NCBI GenBank assembly: GCA_936432065.2
Contig: OW386292.2
Coordinates: forward strand, 127,407,639 to 127,471,638
DNA length: 64,000 nucleotides
Direction of reading: 5' to 3'
DNA from: Rutpela maculata
Taxonomy: Eukaryota > Arthropoda > Insecta > Coleoptera > Cerambycidae
The notes beneath the pieces were generated by a model, which was given only the letters and a program-made list of their open reading frames with translations, ran no database searches and had not been told where the DNA came from. The translations under genes and the position numbers were made by a program. Below, piece by piece: positions 1 to 11,478 of the stretch (position 1 is its first letter; the number at the start of each line of letters is the position of its first letter).

Positions 1-264
1 ACTATACCAAACCCCATTTGGGTATCGATTCCGAGTCAAAAGAACTACACCACCACCTTACACGTAAAAGAATATAAATTTTTACATTATAAGACACGAG
101 CAAAAATCATATTTTCACGGTTGTATATTACATTATGAAATGTATATTTGTAAATTATACAAATATTTAGATATTAAAATGAAATATCATTTCACCAGAT
201 TTCTATTCAATTACAAAAACATAAAAATTAAAAAAAATTTTTTTCAAATTTAAATCATTTCCTA
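1..264. other. AT-rich sequence without a gene
   Basis: No coding signal, splice-consistent exon or recognisable repeat end was seen here. The stretch is very AT-rich and runs into the hairpin at 265-310. Confidence 0.6.
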
Positions 265-310
265 CAAACACAAAAGGTCGGCCCTCCAGTGGGCCGATCT
301 TTTGTGTTTG
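265..310. repeat. Near-perfect 20-bp-arm hairpin
   Basis: The arms 265-284 and 291-310 are reverse complements apart from one position (GGTCGG against GATCGG), with a 6-base loop. The stem combines a GC-rich core (GGTCGGCCC) with an A-rich flank (CAAACACAAAA). It probably belongs to a transposon terminus or a small fold-back element; no partner copy was found in the window. Confidence 0.75.
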
Positions 311-780
311 TTGGGTTAAGTAATACATTTTTATTTACCGATCAATTTTGTTCAAATAGGGTTCTTCCTCTAGCTAACACTAATTTACTGTCCAAATTTC
401 AGTACAATCGGAATTTTCTTTCTTCAGTTATCGTGCTTACAAGAAACGGGTCGGACGGAGAGACAGACGGATATTTCGAAAGTTGTTCAGAATTCGTTCA
501 CTAACACAATGGTATGAAAATTTTTTGTCTGCGGGCGATATTTACGGTTTTAGAAATGTACCGATCAAATGCAAAATCTGTGACATTTCTGTGGCTCTAA
601 AACAATATTAAGAACAGAAAAATTTGTTTTTATCACTAAATTCAGTTTACATGCACAATATAGAAGATCGTATACCCGAACTGCTTATAAAAGAAAATCA
701 GAAATTGTAAATCCTAGTACAGAGAATACAAGTAAAAAGGGCATTTCTGCAATGTACTAGTTACAAGACAGCTACCAAAT
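311..780. other. No gene recognised
   Basis: The only long open frame (to about 504) begins inside the hairpin and has no family signature. The bases just before the Cys-rich relic may be its decayed upstream part. Confidence 0.4.
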
Positions 781-799
781 TAAGCCCAGAATTCCAAAT

Positions 800-1068
800 G
801 TTTAAATTTTGGATGGTACCTAAAGGAGGAAATCTTATTTCCAAAGATGATTTCAAAAAGCCCAAAACCCAATTTGATTGAGTTAACTCCATTTTGTAAA
901 TGTAAATTATATAACTGTACTACAAGCTGCAAGTGTAGCAAAGCAAACGTGCAATGTAACATAAGTTGTTTATGCGAAGGAAAATGTAATCTTTGGTACC
1001 CACTACTTGCTGTTATAATTAATGAAAACATATTTTTCAATGTGTATGCTTCGAGATTATCTACATAA
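800..1068 (+). pseudogene. Relic of transposon protein with C-terminal Cys-rich (CxC) motif
   Basis: Plus-strand reading gives a Trp-containing stretch (FGWYLKEEILFP), then a dense Cys array FCKCKLYNCTTSCKCSK, followed by VQCNISCLCEGKCN. The spacing is C-x-C, five residues, C, three residues, C-x-C and so on. The same kind of tail (IFCNCTKGCNASCSCR) ends the transposon gene at 30.1 kb, so I read this as a truncated and decayed copy of that protein's C-terminus. No start, upstream domains or TIRs remain. The Cys array probably binds zinc; the function of the parent protein is not established. A CXC (tesmin-like) domain is the alternative reading. Confidence 0.5.
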
Positions 1069-1069
1069 T

Positions 1070-2195
1070 TTTATAACATTTAATTGCAAATAGAAACTAA
1101 ATAATCCGCAGACTCACTTGATCGCTTAAACGACACCACAGATGGACGACGTTAACAGAAGTTATGCTTTAAATTAATGCGGACGAGCTGCGCGGCCGCA
1201 TTGAACAGCGTCATCTCGTTACATGAGCCGAATTTCAAAAAAATCTCTTTATAAAAAAGTTTGTTAAAGTATAAGGAACATTTTTCTCGTTTATATTATA
1301 ACTCTCTCATTAAAAATAAAAAAGTTACCTCAATCGGGTATTTTTCAATGCAAATTTTAAAAAACCGCGACAATAGAGAGTAATTATATATTTTTTAGGC
1401 ACTATATTATTAGTTACACTATATTCTTTACGTCAGCCTGTCCAAGAATATTGGAGGGATAGTGTGTAAAATATTGGTCTAAATCGGAATTAAAATAAAA
1501 AAGATATGATGTGTTATGTGCAAAACAAAAATTAACACATAATTTTAAAATTTTTCAAAAAATTTGCGAATTGACCGATTTGGCAAGCTCGAATTAACGG
1601 GCGAACTCAAAAATCAAATCCAGAAGGTCATTTTACATAATATCATCTGTTTTTTAGGTGGGTGTTCGCGAGTTGTATAGACTACTTTTAAAATGCTTCC
1701 TACAGATTGGCTGCTCTCCGACTATTTCTATGTAATTTAAAAAAATATATTTAGCTTTCGTTGCGAATTCAGTTGTCGGGCGAATTTTGTCCAAAAAAGT
1801 CCATAATTTCCCATTATGCGCCTTAGTTATACCTGTATAGTTTACAATCGATATTGTTATTTACCTTTATTCTTTTAGATTTCGCTATTGTTATCTTTGT
1901 GTTCTTTGGCATGACTATTAAGTCTGGCGCCCGCAACTCTTGTATTTTTGCGCAATTTTATGAACACAACAAATAATTTTTAACGTTCTTGTTTAATCCA
2001 TTAAACATAAATTTTTTCTTCATCTCAAAATAAATTAATTATTGTTATTGTATCTTACTTTGGACATCTATTACTGATTTCGTATTTCATTCTACAAAAA
2101 ATTATATATAAACAAGGTCAGCGAAGTATGCAAGCAATTGCAAACACTGCATTCCTATAGTTGGCATATTTTCCAGGCCAAGTTTAACCTCCTTG
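1070..2195. other. No gene recognised
   Basis: AT-rich sequence with no convincing coding frame or clear inverted repeats. Short GC-richer pieces near 1180-1210 and 1925 are isolated and uninformative. Confidence 0.5.
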
Positions 2196-2201
2196 AACCC
2201 C

Positions 2202-2292
2202 AGGTATCATATATGATACCTCGGTTCTAAATTTTTTTCTCGGCTCATAGTTGGGAATCATGAATTGTCCCTGCGGATATCATATATGATAT
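2202..2292. promoter_or_regulatory. Two related perfect palindromes, 73 bp apart
   Basis: AGGTATCATATATGATACCT (2202-2221) is a perfect 20-bp palindrome, and ATATCATATATGATAT (2277-2292) is a 16-bp palindrome sharing the core TATCATATATGATA. Paired cores like this are typical of binding sites for a dimeric protein such as a transposase. A TTAA followed by CCTCCTTGAACCCC lies just upstream (from about 2183), which resembles a piggyBac-type end, but no second end or transposase was found. Confidence 0.5.
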
Positions 2293-2599
2293 GCGCCCAG
2301 AATTGCGCACAAAATTTTGCATGCGAATCGGACGCGTTTTAACCTCAGTATTGGTTTGTTTATGTGAGTGGACACTTGAATTATGGCAACCAGTAAGGAA
2401 ATAAATCGTTTGAAACGTAAGTAGTCTATATTTATTGATTTTCGTTATCAAATTGAATGAAATAATGTTATTTCTGGATAGTAATGTGTTGCATTTGGCT
2501 GAAATCTATTTTTTTACTCTTGAATTTAAATTATCAATACTGATACGTGATACCTTGGGTCCCTCTCAATACAAAAAAACCGCTGCTCAAGGAATCATT

Positions 2600-3423
2600 A
2601 CTTCCACATCCAGATATTCTATCCAAGTCACTCACAACGAAAAAATTTTGCATGTGGAAATAATTGTTTAACTTTAATAATATAATATTTGAAATCCTCT
2701 ACCCCAAAAACCCATAAAACGATACCCAACATCGGTAGTGGGGTTAGGGGTGGTGATAGGGGATAGGGTAGTGATGAAGGTTTCTGGTTCTTGTACACAC
2801 ACTAAATCACAATTTTTTTTCATCCCCTTTAATAATAGGGTGGGGGTGGTGATGGAGGTGGCTAATGCCAAACATTTTTTGAGACCTTAGCTAGATAAAT
2901 AGATAAATGTCTTTATTAGTTCTTTACATATACCCAATCGGGTGTGGAACATGTCAACAAAACTACCCTAGTAGCACAAAATACCAGACCAACACACAAA
3001 TCCATATAGGATCAATAATCATATATTGGTCCCACACGGACCGCACGCAGGTCCAATACTTAGCTTCTCTTGTATATACTAAATACCAATTTTATGGACT
3101 CCTACCTGTTTGATTAACGAATTTACCCCAAATTTACCTCAATTTACCCCCCAATCCTTCGACGGAACAAGATGAAAATATAATCTAGTTCCAGATTTCG
3201 TTAAAGTACATATGTGTACCAAATTTCAAGTCAATATTTTAAACGGTTCTAGAGTAAACGTGCGCACAAAAAAAGTTACAGACACACCGACAGACAGACA
3301 GAAATTTTTTTGGCTCAAACTTAAAATCTCGACGTTTCATGACATTCTAAGCCTATTTGAAAAATAATTTTTTTTTTTTTAATTTTGTCGTTACTATACC
3401 TTCTACTGGCTGGATGTGGAAGT
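2600..3423 (+). mobile_element. X-family element copy 1 (TIR ACTTCCACATCCAG)
   Basis: Starts ACTTCCACATCCAG and ends CTGGATGTGGAAGT, a 14-bp terminal inverted repeat. Internal landmarks shared by all copies are a G-rich tract around a GTGGGGT run, a TTTACCCC-rich block, a CAGACAGA microsatellite and GTTTCATGACATTCTAAGC near the 3' end. It is preceded by the constant flank CCGCTGCTCAAGGAATCA. No transposase is encoded; the short open frames inside recur only because the element does. Non-autonomous DNA transposon, superfamily undetermined. Confidence 0.7.
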
Positions 3424-3499
3424 AAAATGAACAAATGATGAATTCAAACGCATTTTTAACCGACTTCAATATCAATAAACCGCTGCCTAAGGAATCACC

Positions 3500-4175
3500 A
3501 CTTCCACATCCAGACTTCCTATCTAAGTATCTTACAACGAAAATACTATAATTGCACTCCACTAAGTGGAGATAATTGTTTATGGAACTTTAATAGTATA
3601 ATATTTGAAATCGTGTACCAGAACAAACCATAAAATGATATGCCCCATGAGTAGTAGGGGTGGTGGTGGTGGTGGGGGTGAATGAAGTAAAAAAAATTCT
3701 TGATGACTGGTTCTTGTACACACACTAAATCACAATATTTTTTCACCCCGTTTAATAATGGGGTGGGGGTGGTAATAGAAGTGGCTATTGCCAAAAATGT
3801 TTTGAGACCTTAGCCCCACTTATATTTACTAATTACCAATTTCATGCACTCTTAATTGCTTGATTTACCTATTTACCACCATTTATCTCAATTTACCCTT
3901 CAACTCTGCAACGGAATAAGATCAATATATAATTTAGTTCCAGATCTCGTTAAACTACTTACGTGTGCCATATTTTAAGTCAATATCTTAAACCGTTCCA
4001 GAGTAATCGTGAGCACCAAACAGATACCAGACTAACAGACAGACCGACGCGACAGACAAATTTATTTTATTCAAACTCAACATATTGACGTTTCATGACA
4101 TTCTAAGCCTATTTGTACTATGAAAATTTTCAAAAATTTTTCTTTTGTTAGTATACTTCAACTGGATATGCAAGT
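3500..4175 (+). mobile_element. X-family element copy 2
   Basis: Begins ACTTCCACATCCAG after CCGCTGCCTAAGGAATCACC and ends in a diverged TIR (CTGGATATGCAAGT). It carries the same internal blocks as copy 1 and lies 76 bp downstream in the same orientation. It leads directly into the 29-bp minisatellite. Confidence 0.7.
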
Positions 4176-4204
4176 AATACGCAGAAAATAGCGTGACAAA
4201 GATA

Positions 4205-4525
4205 TAAAACGGATCCATTTTACTCGAGGAAACCCACTGCGCATCCATATCACTTGAGGTAACCTACTGCACATCAATGGTACTCAAGAAAAGCCACTGC
4301 GCATCCATTATACTCGGGGAAACCTACTGCACCTCCATACTACTTGAAATAACCCACTGCGCATCCATTTGACTCGAGGAAACCCACTGCGCATCCAAAC
4401 TACTAGAGGCAACCTATTGCGCATCGATGGTACTCGAGGAAAGCCACTGCGCATCCAAAATACTCGAGGAAACTTACTGCGCATCCATACTACTAGAGGT
4501 AACCTACTGCACATCGATGAGAAAA
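4205..4525. repeat. ~29-bp minisatellite, about 11 degenerate units
   Basis: Units follow the pattern ACTCGAGGAAACC, CACTGCGCATCCA, then a 3-4 base variable spacer. CTGCGCATCCA is the most conserved core. The same unit appears in reverse orientation at 12.86-13.62 kb and 51.0 kb, always next to X-family elements. Apparent open frames on both strands here are by-products of the periodicity. Confidence 0.85.
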
Positions 4526-4700
4526 AATCTCGAGAAAAAAAATTCCATTTTTCTTTTTACCCCCATAACTCCCGTAAAAATGGTTTTCTAAAAAAAATAT
4601 TTTAGGAAATTTCATCCAACACTACTATCAACTTGTGTTCAAAATTTTAACCTGATTGGTGCGAGGGCAGCTGACACATGCTTATCCTGCTATGCCCTTT
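4508..4700 (+). mobile_element. Solo right end of Y-family element (TIR AAAGGGCATAGC)
   Basis: Matches the right end of the complete Y element at 45.69-48.03 kb: CTCGAGAAAAAAA, CCCATAACTCCCGTAAAAATGG, CTACTATCAACTTGTG, then CACATGCTTATCCTGC, ending in GCCCTTT. The left half is absent, and the copy fuses directly to the minisatellite. Confidence 0.65.
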
Positions 4701-5038
4701 CAGCTTTTATTTTACTAGTTCATCTTCAAGGCGCTGAACAGTAACTGTAAAGAAATTTTTGAAACAAAAAACACCCTCAAAAGAAGTCGCTAGAACTATG
4801 AAATTTAAACACCTTCGTCCACTTAATTCAAATTTATTACCTAATATTGATATTGAAGTCCGTTAAAAATAGGTTTGAATTCGTTATCTGTTCATTTTTA
4901 GTCACCGACTCTAAAATCGATATTAGGTAATATCATTTAATTAACTGGGGGACGCACAGTGGTCCCAAATTGACTTTTTTTTGTTTAAAAATGGCTAGAG
5001 AGCGCAAATCTTTTCGGAAATGAACATTTTTTGTTTTT

Positions 5039-5251
5039 ACTTCCACATCCAGTGGTATAGTAACGACAAAAATTTTTTAAAAAAATTTTATTGTTCAAAT
5101 AGGTTTAGAATGTTATGAAACGTCGAGATTTTAAGTTTGAGCGAAAAAAGAAATTCTGTCAGTCTGTCGGTCTGTCTGTCTGTAACTTTTTTGTGCGCAC
5201 GTTTACTCTGGAACCGTTTAAGATATTGACTTGAAAGGTACACATATGTAC
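5039..5251 (-). mobile_element. X-family element copy 3, truncated
   Basis: Reverse orientation: begins ACTTCCACATCCAG, then AGTAACGACAAA, then the CTGTCTGT microsatellite and GGAACCGTTTAAGATATTGAC. It stops where the hAT end TAGAGGTGCAACGG begins. The distal half was not found on the far side of the hAT relic. Confidence 0.65.
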
Positions 5252-5990
5252 TAGAGGTGCAACGGATATCCGGTTACCATCCAGTATCCGTTCTATCCGG
5301 CCACTTTATTACTATTCGGCTGGGCACCGGATAGTGACCTGATATCCGGCTAAAACAGGATTGTTGAAAAATAAAAACTGGTATAAAAAATGAAACAGTT
5401 TTATTATTTTTCATTTATCCTGAATTACAATTATTACTACAAACTGGCAATGTATATAGATTAATTACTAAATTAATACTTAAAGTTTACCAATGGTAAA
5501 TTATGTATAAAGAATGAAGACGAGTTTTTCAGCGTTTTAGAGGTAGTAAATTATTGCGTTTCTTTTCGTATACGTTGCCAGCAACTGAAAAGAGCCTCTC
5601 AGTAAGGAGCTGAAAGATATATTTTTACAAACTTTGACAAAAGTGTATACTGATTGGAGTTAGTAGAGTCACTATTTCTTTGAATCCGCGCTCCTTTCAA
5701 ATAATAATCAATCTCCTTGGCCATTGAACTTTTCTCCGAAACGTTTTCACTAACGCTACTATTTTTTTCGCCACTTCCTCAAAACAGTCCCAAAAAGTGT
5801 TTTGAATATCAACAGTAACATTATCTTGTGGGTTTCGCTTACTTTATTTACTGGAAGGAGAAGAACCACTTTCACTATCACTGCTTGAATATGAATCATC
5901 GCAACTATTTTTTTAAGCCTCTGGCAGAATAATTTGACAGGATTTTTCAGCCTGATTCTTATCGAAAAAAATTTTTTTTTTCAAAATTCG
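5252..5990 (-). pseudogene. hAT transposon relic with transposase C-terminus
   Basis: The left edge TAGAGGTGCAACGGATA is a hAT-like terminus, followed by degenerate CGGATATCCGG/TATCCGGCT repeats. The minus strand from about 5790 to 5528 reads EIDYYLKGARIQRNS and then, after a frame change, TERLFSVAGNVYEKKRNNL. This matches the hAT dimerisation region (conserved ERLFSxAG...R..L). The N-terminal part and catalytic core are missing and the frame is broken, so the copy is dead. The right TIR was not found. Confidence 0.7.
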
Positions 5991-6117
5991 CGCTCCGAGG
6001 ATTTGTTGGAATTTCGGTAAGCTTTAATTTAAGAAAAGAAAATGTTCATTTCCGACAAGATTTGCGCTCACTAGCCATGTTTTAACCAAAAAACTCAATT
6101 TGGGACCACTGTGCGAC

Positions 6118-7555
6118 GGTGATATTTTATTTCGCATTTTTAGCGACTCCAGGTGAGACCTGTTGTATTAAAAACTTAAGATAGGTTTTTGATTTGATTT
6201 ACCAACATGCGGTAGGCGTTACTGCCACTCCCGGGACACATACCGCCGGGCCGGCTACGTCCACACTGGGTTGGATTAGAGTCACGCTTGTTGAGTGCCA
6301 TGCAGCGAGAGCTACATGAGGCATGACCAAGTAACAATTTAAATATCAACAAGTATTTATCGGGTTTTATCACAGATTTAAGAAGGTAAATAAACCGAAT
6401 TGGGTTTTATTATTTCTTTTATGCATACGGATTTATCTGCAGATAATATGTACTTAAAAAAAGGCCTTCAAGTTATCTTTAAAGCAATTTGTTAAACATT
6501 TTTGCTCTTTAAGACCTATTGGTTTTATAGTCACTTAATTGCTGCATTATTCAAAATCACAATAAATTCATTAAGTTTTATAGTGGATTTTAAATATTTT
6601 AAGATTTGTGGTAGACATCTTTAGGTTTTATGCGAGTTTTAAAATATGGTCTTTAAGTACTCCTTATGATCAAGCAATAAAACTAATAACCCTCAAGTAG
6701 TCTTACCCTTAATATATGTTATCATAAATACTATTTGCTTTTAACGGTAATCGGTAAAGGTTCCATAAAACCTAATAGTTTTTTGGTAGTTTTATTAAGC
6801 TACGTTAAAACTTTTGGTTTTTATAAATCACTTATAAATCCTTTGGTTCCCCCACTTACGCCTTTAAACAATGCGAGAAGGGGCATATAATGCATAGTAA
6901 ACGCCATCTTGTGATCGCATACTCAAAAACACACGAAATAAATAATGTTCTTTTGGGTTATATTATCTAAGCTAAGTACATTTGGATTAGAGATTGTCAG
7001 AGACAAATCTTAAGGGTTTTAAAGAAGAGTAGTAAGGCTGAGTCTTACAGGCTTTAAAATAATAATAAAGTGCAGCAATTGGAATTTAACAAAACCTTTT
7101 ATTTTATAAAAATATTTCCTAAAGCCACAAACTCTTAATAGGTATTCTATTAGAATAAACGGTTTTATTAATATTTCAGCCATGTTCTTTCTGTTAACTG
7201 TGGCAGACATATTTGAACAAAGTTGGGGCAACAGTGTTTAGTTATATTTTTCTTATTCTTACTGTTTACATTTAGCCTGCAACTATCTAAAATGTGTTAA
7301 TATGTAAAGTAAAGTAATTTATTAGTGTTAAAATATTAAAGTACATACACAAGTCAAAAAAATTTAATAAATAGTTAATTTAGCTATACATACTGATTTA
7401 TATAAATAACATTAATAACGACAGTTTTACATGTTAAACTCACAAAGGACCCCGCAGAAAATACACAGAAAAAATTACGGAACCGTTTGTGAATTGTTTT
7501 GGTGAATTCCTTCGAAATCTCAACAATGAGTTAGTATAGCATTCGTAAAATTGAA
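6118..7555. other. No gene; AT-rich with recurring GTTTTAT motif
   Basis: No coding region is supported. Between about 6350 and 7180 the motif GGTTTTAT or close variants recurs irregularly (near 6361, 6404, 6522, 6572, 6623, 6786 and 7161), suggesting a degenerate repeat. A GC-rich patch sits at 6205-6335 (CCGCCGGGCCGGCTACG). Confidence 0.4.
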
Positions 7556-7559
7556 AACG

Positions 7560-8750
7560 TTCATCATTATTTGACCTTCAAGCGTCCGTAACTTGAAATC
7601 TATGGATTTTTGGACCTGGGGTACATAAGAACATTTATTCGGAATGGTCCAACATTTCAGCTGGTTTTAGCTCAAACAATTCTGTCTTTTTTTCTGTGTA
7701 TTTTGATCATTATTAGACCTTCAAGCGTCCGTAACTTGAAATCTATGGATTTTTTGGACCTGGTGTACATAAGAACTTTTATTCGGAATGGTCTAACGAA
7801 TACATTTCAGCTGGTTTTAGCTCAAATGACTGTGTAATTTTTTCTGTGTATTTTGATCATTATTTAACCTTCGAGCGTCTGTAACTTGAAATCTATGGAT
7901 TTTTTGGACCTGGTGTACATAAGAACTTTTATTCGGAATGGTCTAACGAATACATTTCAGCTGGTTGTAGCACAAACGACTGTTTAATTTTTTCTGTGTA
8001 TTTTGATCATTATTTGACCTTCAATCGTCCGTAACTTGAAATCTATGGATCTTTTGGACCTGGTGTACATAAGAACTTTTATTCGGAATGGTCTAACGAA
8101 TACATTTCAGCTGGTTTTAGCTCAAACGACTCTGTCTTTTTCTCTATGTATTTTGATCATTATTTGACCTTCAAGCGTCCGTAACTTGAAATTTATGGAT
8201 TTTCTGGACCTGGTGTACATAAGAACTTTTATTCTGAATGGTCTAACGAATACATTTCAGCTGGTTTTAGCACAAACGACTGTGTAATTTTTCTGTGTAT
8301 TTTGATCATTATTTGACCTTCAATCGTCCATAACTTGAAATCTATGGATCTTTTGGACCTGGTGTACATAAGAACTTTTATTCGGAATGGTCTAACGAAT
8401 ATATTTCAGCTGGTTTTAGCTCAAACGACTCTGTCTTTTTTTCTATGTATTTTGATCATTATTTGACCTCCAAGCGTCCGTAACTTGAAATCTATGGATT
8501 TTTTGGACCTGGTGTACATAAGAACTTTTATTCTGAATGGTCTAACGAATACATTTCAGCTGGTTTTAGCACAAACGACTGTAATTTTTTCTGTGTATTT
8601 TGATCATTATTTGACCTTCAATCGTCCGTAACTTGAAATCTATGGATCTCTTGGACCTGGTGTACATAAGAACTTTTATTCGGAATGGTCTAACGAATAC
8701 ATTTCAGCTAGTTTTAGCTCAAACGACTGTGTAATTTTTTCTGTGTATTT
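7560..8750 (+). repeat. 150-bp satellite, about 8 units with dimeric organisation
   Basis: The landmark GATCATTATT recurs at about 7705, 7855, 8005, 8155, 8304, 8454 and 8602, spacing 148-150 bp. Each unit contains CGTAACTTGAAATCTATGG, GGACCTGGTGTACATAAG and CATTTCAGCTGG. In the later part, units alternate: CAATCGTCC with GATCTTTTGG and CGGAATGG, against CAAGCGTCC with TTTTTGG or TTTCTGG and CTGAATGG. That indicates amplification of a ~300-bp dimer. Open frames inside are non-functional by-products. Confidence 0.9.
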
Positions 8751-8872
8751 TGTGAGGTGTTCCTTTAAAAATTAGCTCACTGGCTATATATTTCTTAGAT
8801 TACTAATTATTTCATCTAACGATGAGTATGCTGGGTTTAAAAGAAATTATTTTATTTTATATTTAAATTCTG

Positions 8873-8887
8873 TTGGGGGGGGGGGGG
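8873..8887. repeat. Poly-G run
   Basis: A run of about 13 G lies between the satellite and the LINE 3' end. It may be a decayed element tail, or its length may be an assembly artefact. Confidence 0.6.
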
Positions 8888-8939
8888 TATATAGGGAGGA
8901 ACCTCGTTGTAAAGTTTATTACCATAGTAGCTGGTACCT

Positions 8940-10880
8940 GTTTAACCTCTAGCTAATCGAGTGTAATCCGTACACACATTATTTCTATTCCTAGTATTGT
9001 ATTCGTGATTATCTGCATGTGTTTGGAATACATTTATATGATTATGTATATAGAGCAAACATTGCAAAGCATATATAGACCGTAGTGTTAATATTTTTAA
9101 GTTTATAAGTAAGTCTTCAGTTTGGTCACGATAACCTGTCCCTCCCACAACTCGAACAGCCCTTCTTTACAGACCAAAGAGTCTACGTTTTCCGGTAGCA
9201 TGTCCCCAAGCAAGAATTGCATGTGACGGTCTAGAATGGCACAAGGCAAAATATGCTGACCTTAAAACCGCCTTTGAGACCGAGCAATAGAGTTGTCTCA
9301 AGGCGTAAATATTTTTTGATATATTACCAGTAACATAATCAATATGAACGTCCCATTTCAAAGTAAGGTCAAGATGAACGCCAAGAAATTTGGCGCTGAT
9401 AGGGTTGTCAAGTTTAATGTTGACAACATTACTAATATTCCGTAAGGTTGAGATCATTTTTGTTGTTTTTGTTTCATTTAAGGAAACCTTGTTAGAAGCA
9501 AACCGCGTTTTGGGTTGATTGAGCTCCACTGCACTGAATTTCTAGTTGTTACAGATTACAATGAGACACCAAGAGAGTCGTGTCATCGGCATAAAATAAG
9601 CCAAAAAAGTTTTCAAAAACATTTGGAAAGTCATTGATGTATGTTAAAAAGAATACAGGACCCAATATTGAGCCCTGAGGGACTCCTGCCGTGACGCATA
9701 GCTCTCGACTTCTCACCATTCAATCTAACTTATTGTTTTCGATTTTCTAAATAAGATCTAAGCAGGTTTATACTTGTTAGATTAAAGTTATACTTTTCTA
9801 GCTTTTTTATCATTATATCATGTGAAACACAGTCAAAAGTTTTACTGAGGTCGCAAAACAGTGAGGCTGAATACATACCATGCTCAAAACATTCCTATGT
9901 TATCTGTAAATCTCCGATTGCATCTGTTGAAGATACATTTTCCCTGAAGCCATATTGGAATTTATTTAACAAGTTATGATTTTCTAAATATTCTACTACT
10001 TGTATCTTTATTACTCTTTCAACAATTTTGTATATTATTGGCAAAAATGAAATAGGCCTATAGTTGTTAAGATCGTCTTTACTACCTTTTTCAACAACTG
10101 AGATTACACATGCTACCATAAGGGCATCAGGGAATATTTCAGTTTTTAGGCATTCATTTATCAATTTAGTGAGGGAGGAATTACTATGAAATTTTGTGTA
10201 GATTTTATGAGAGTGACATTTAATCCATAGATATCTCTGCTGTTATTATTTTTCAAGGAATTGATTATATCTCTGACCTCAGCATAAGTGACTTCGCGAA
10301 AACTAAATTTCTCGAGATTATTAACTGATTTTATATATTGCAATGGGTTCACGTTTGTATCTGGAAGCTTACTGAGAATGTCATCAGCGATGTTCACAAA
10401 AAATTTATTAAATACGTTGGGACTGATATTTGGTTTCCCTGTTGGTAACTATTTTTGTGTGCATTTATTATGCCCCATATTGTTTTAGTAGAATTGCCTG
10501 ATTGTAATATGCTGTCGTCATTTACTTTAATTTTTTCTGTCTTATTGGCCTGTTTATATCTAGATCTGAAACGGTTTCTGATATTTTTATTTTTATCATT
10601 ATTGGATAGTTTACATACATCATTTACAAAATTTAAGTGTTCTTTCATTTTTTTAATTTCTTCCGTGAACCATTTAGGTTGAGACAGATCATTGTTTTTA
10701 AAAGTTTTTTTTTTTCAGGGAATGATTGATAGGATTATGTCTAAGAATTAGTTAATTTTGCATTTGCGTGTAGATTAGTGGCATCAATAAAGTCCCATGT
10801 CATATAAACCTCTAAAAAGCCCAAAATCATACTCAGTAAACTAAAATTAGAGTTACTATTTTTTTTATTAATTGCAATTA
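8940..10880 (-). pseudogene. Decayed non-LTR retrotransposon (reverse transcriptase), Jockey-like
   Basis: Read right to left on the minus strand, the order is: linker before RT (MKEHLNFVNDVCKLSNN, 10648); start of RT (FSREVTYAEVRDIINSLKNN-like, about 10320); DLNNYRPISFLPIIYKIVERV with KFQYGFRE (10080-9930); GVPQGSILGPVFFLTYIND followed by catalytic YADD (9700-9580); thumb region with FLGVHLDLTLKWDVHI (about 9370); and a C-terminal tail EYNTRNRNNVCTDYTRLARG (about 8950). Several frameshifts and stops separate these blocks, so the copy is inactive. Jockey-like is inferred from domain order and motif style only. Confidence 0.85.
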
Positions 10881-10887
10881 ATTCAGC

Positions 10888-11478
10888 GTCGAAAAATATA
10901 CCATATCCATATTATATAATTTGGTCCGCTGAATAGAACTTTTTTGTGTGGCTGTATAATCATCGTAGAAAGGGAGCAACCTTAACATAAATTTTCATCC
11001 ACATTTTTTCGACAGCTGAACTGGTATTCCAGATTTTCTTCACCAGGATAAAGCCAAAAGTTAAGTACAAATTTCTCCAATATTGCCAGGTGATAATAAT
11101 TCATGAATACCAAATTTTCTAATGCTTACTTAGCGTATTAATTAGTTTTCCACTTAGTCATCAAAAGTTATTTCATTCGCGTTTACAAATCGGTTAAAAT
11201 ATATCATTACCAGATCTAACCAAAGCAAATAATTTCCAAATAAATGGAAGGGGTATATTGTAGTATTAATTAGAGTAATTATTTATCCCAGTATATACAA
11301 TTGGTAGAACTTTAACTAAATGTAATTTCAATTGGTATAAATTTAATCTAAACCGTAACCACAATATACGAGTAATATTGTTTTAGCTTCGCTGTATTAC
11401 CAAATCTTTTTTTGGTTAATGTTTCACGCCACTGTCATTTGATTACGACTGTTTGGTTGTGCATGTTGGTATTACCCT
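10888..11478. other. No gene recognised
   Basis: AT-rich intergenic sequence without a convincing coding frame or inverted repeat. Confidence 0.45.

Larger units (their letters stand above)
4954..6114. mobile_element. DNA element with TIR GCACAGTGGTCCC, hosting other insertions
   Basis: GCACAGTGGTCCCAAATTGA at 4954 and its reverse complement ending at 6114 face each other. The arms continue for about 80 bp (ATGGCTAGAGAGCGCAAATC against GATTTGCGCTCACTAGCCAT). A possible 3-bp target duplication GAC flanks both ends. Between the arms lie a truncated X element (5039-5250) and a hAT relic (5252-5990), so the original content has been replaced or invaded. Confidence 0.65.

Noticed and set aside
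780..1040. Minus-strand 86-residue frame opposite the Cys-rich relic
   Set aside because: It is the antisense shadow of the plus-strand Cys array, whose pattern matches the transposon protein at 30.1 kb.
2674..3113. Short proteins in X elements (MALATSITTPTPLLKG-like)
   Set aside because: They recur only because the X element recurs, follow low-complexity G/C-rich tracts, and are not kept intact between copies.
4308..4605. Repetitive peptides across the ~29-bp minisatellite
   Set aside because: Open frames occur on both strands because of the repeat period; there is no start context, domain or splice site.
7560..8750. CRISPR-like array
   Set aside because: Whole 150-bp units repeat without variable spacers and the genome is eukaryotic; it is a satellite.
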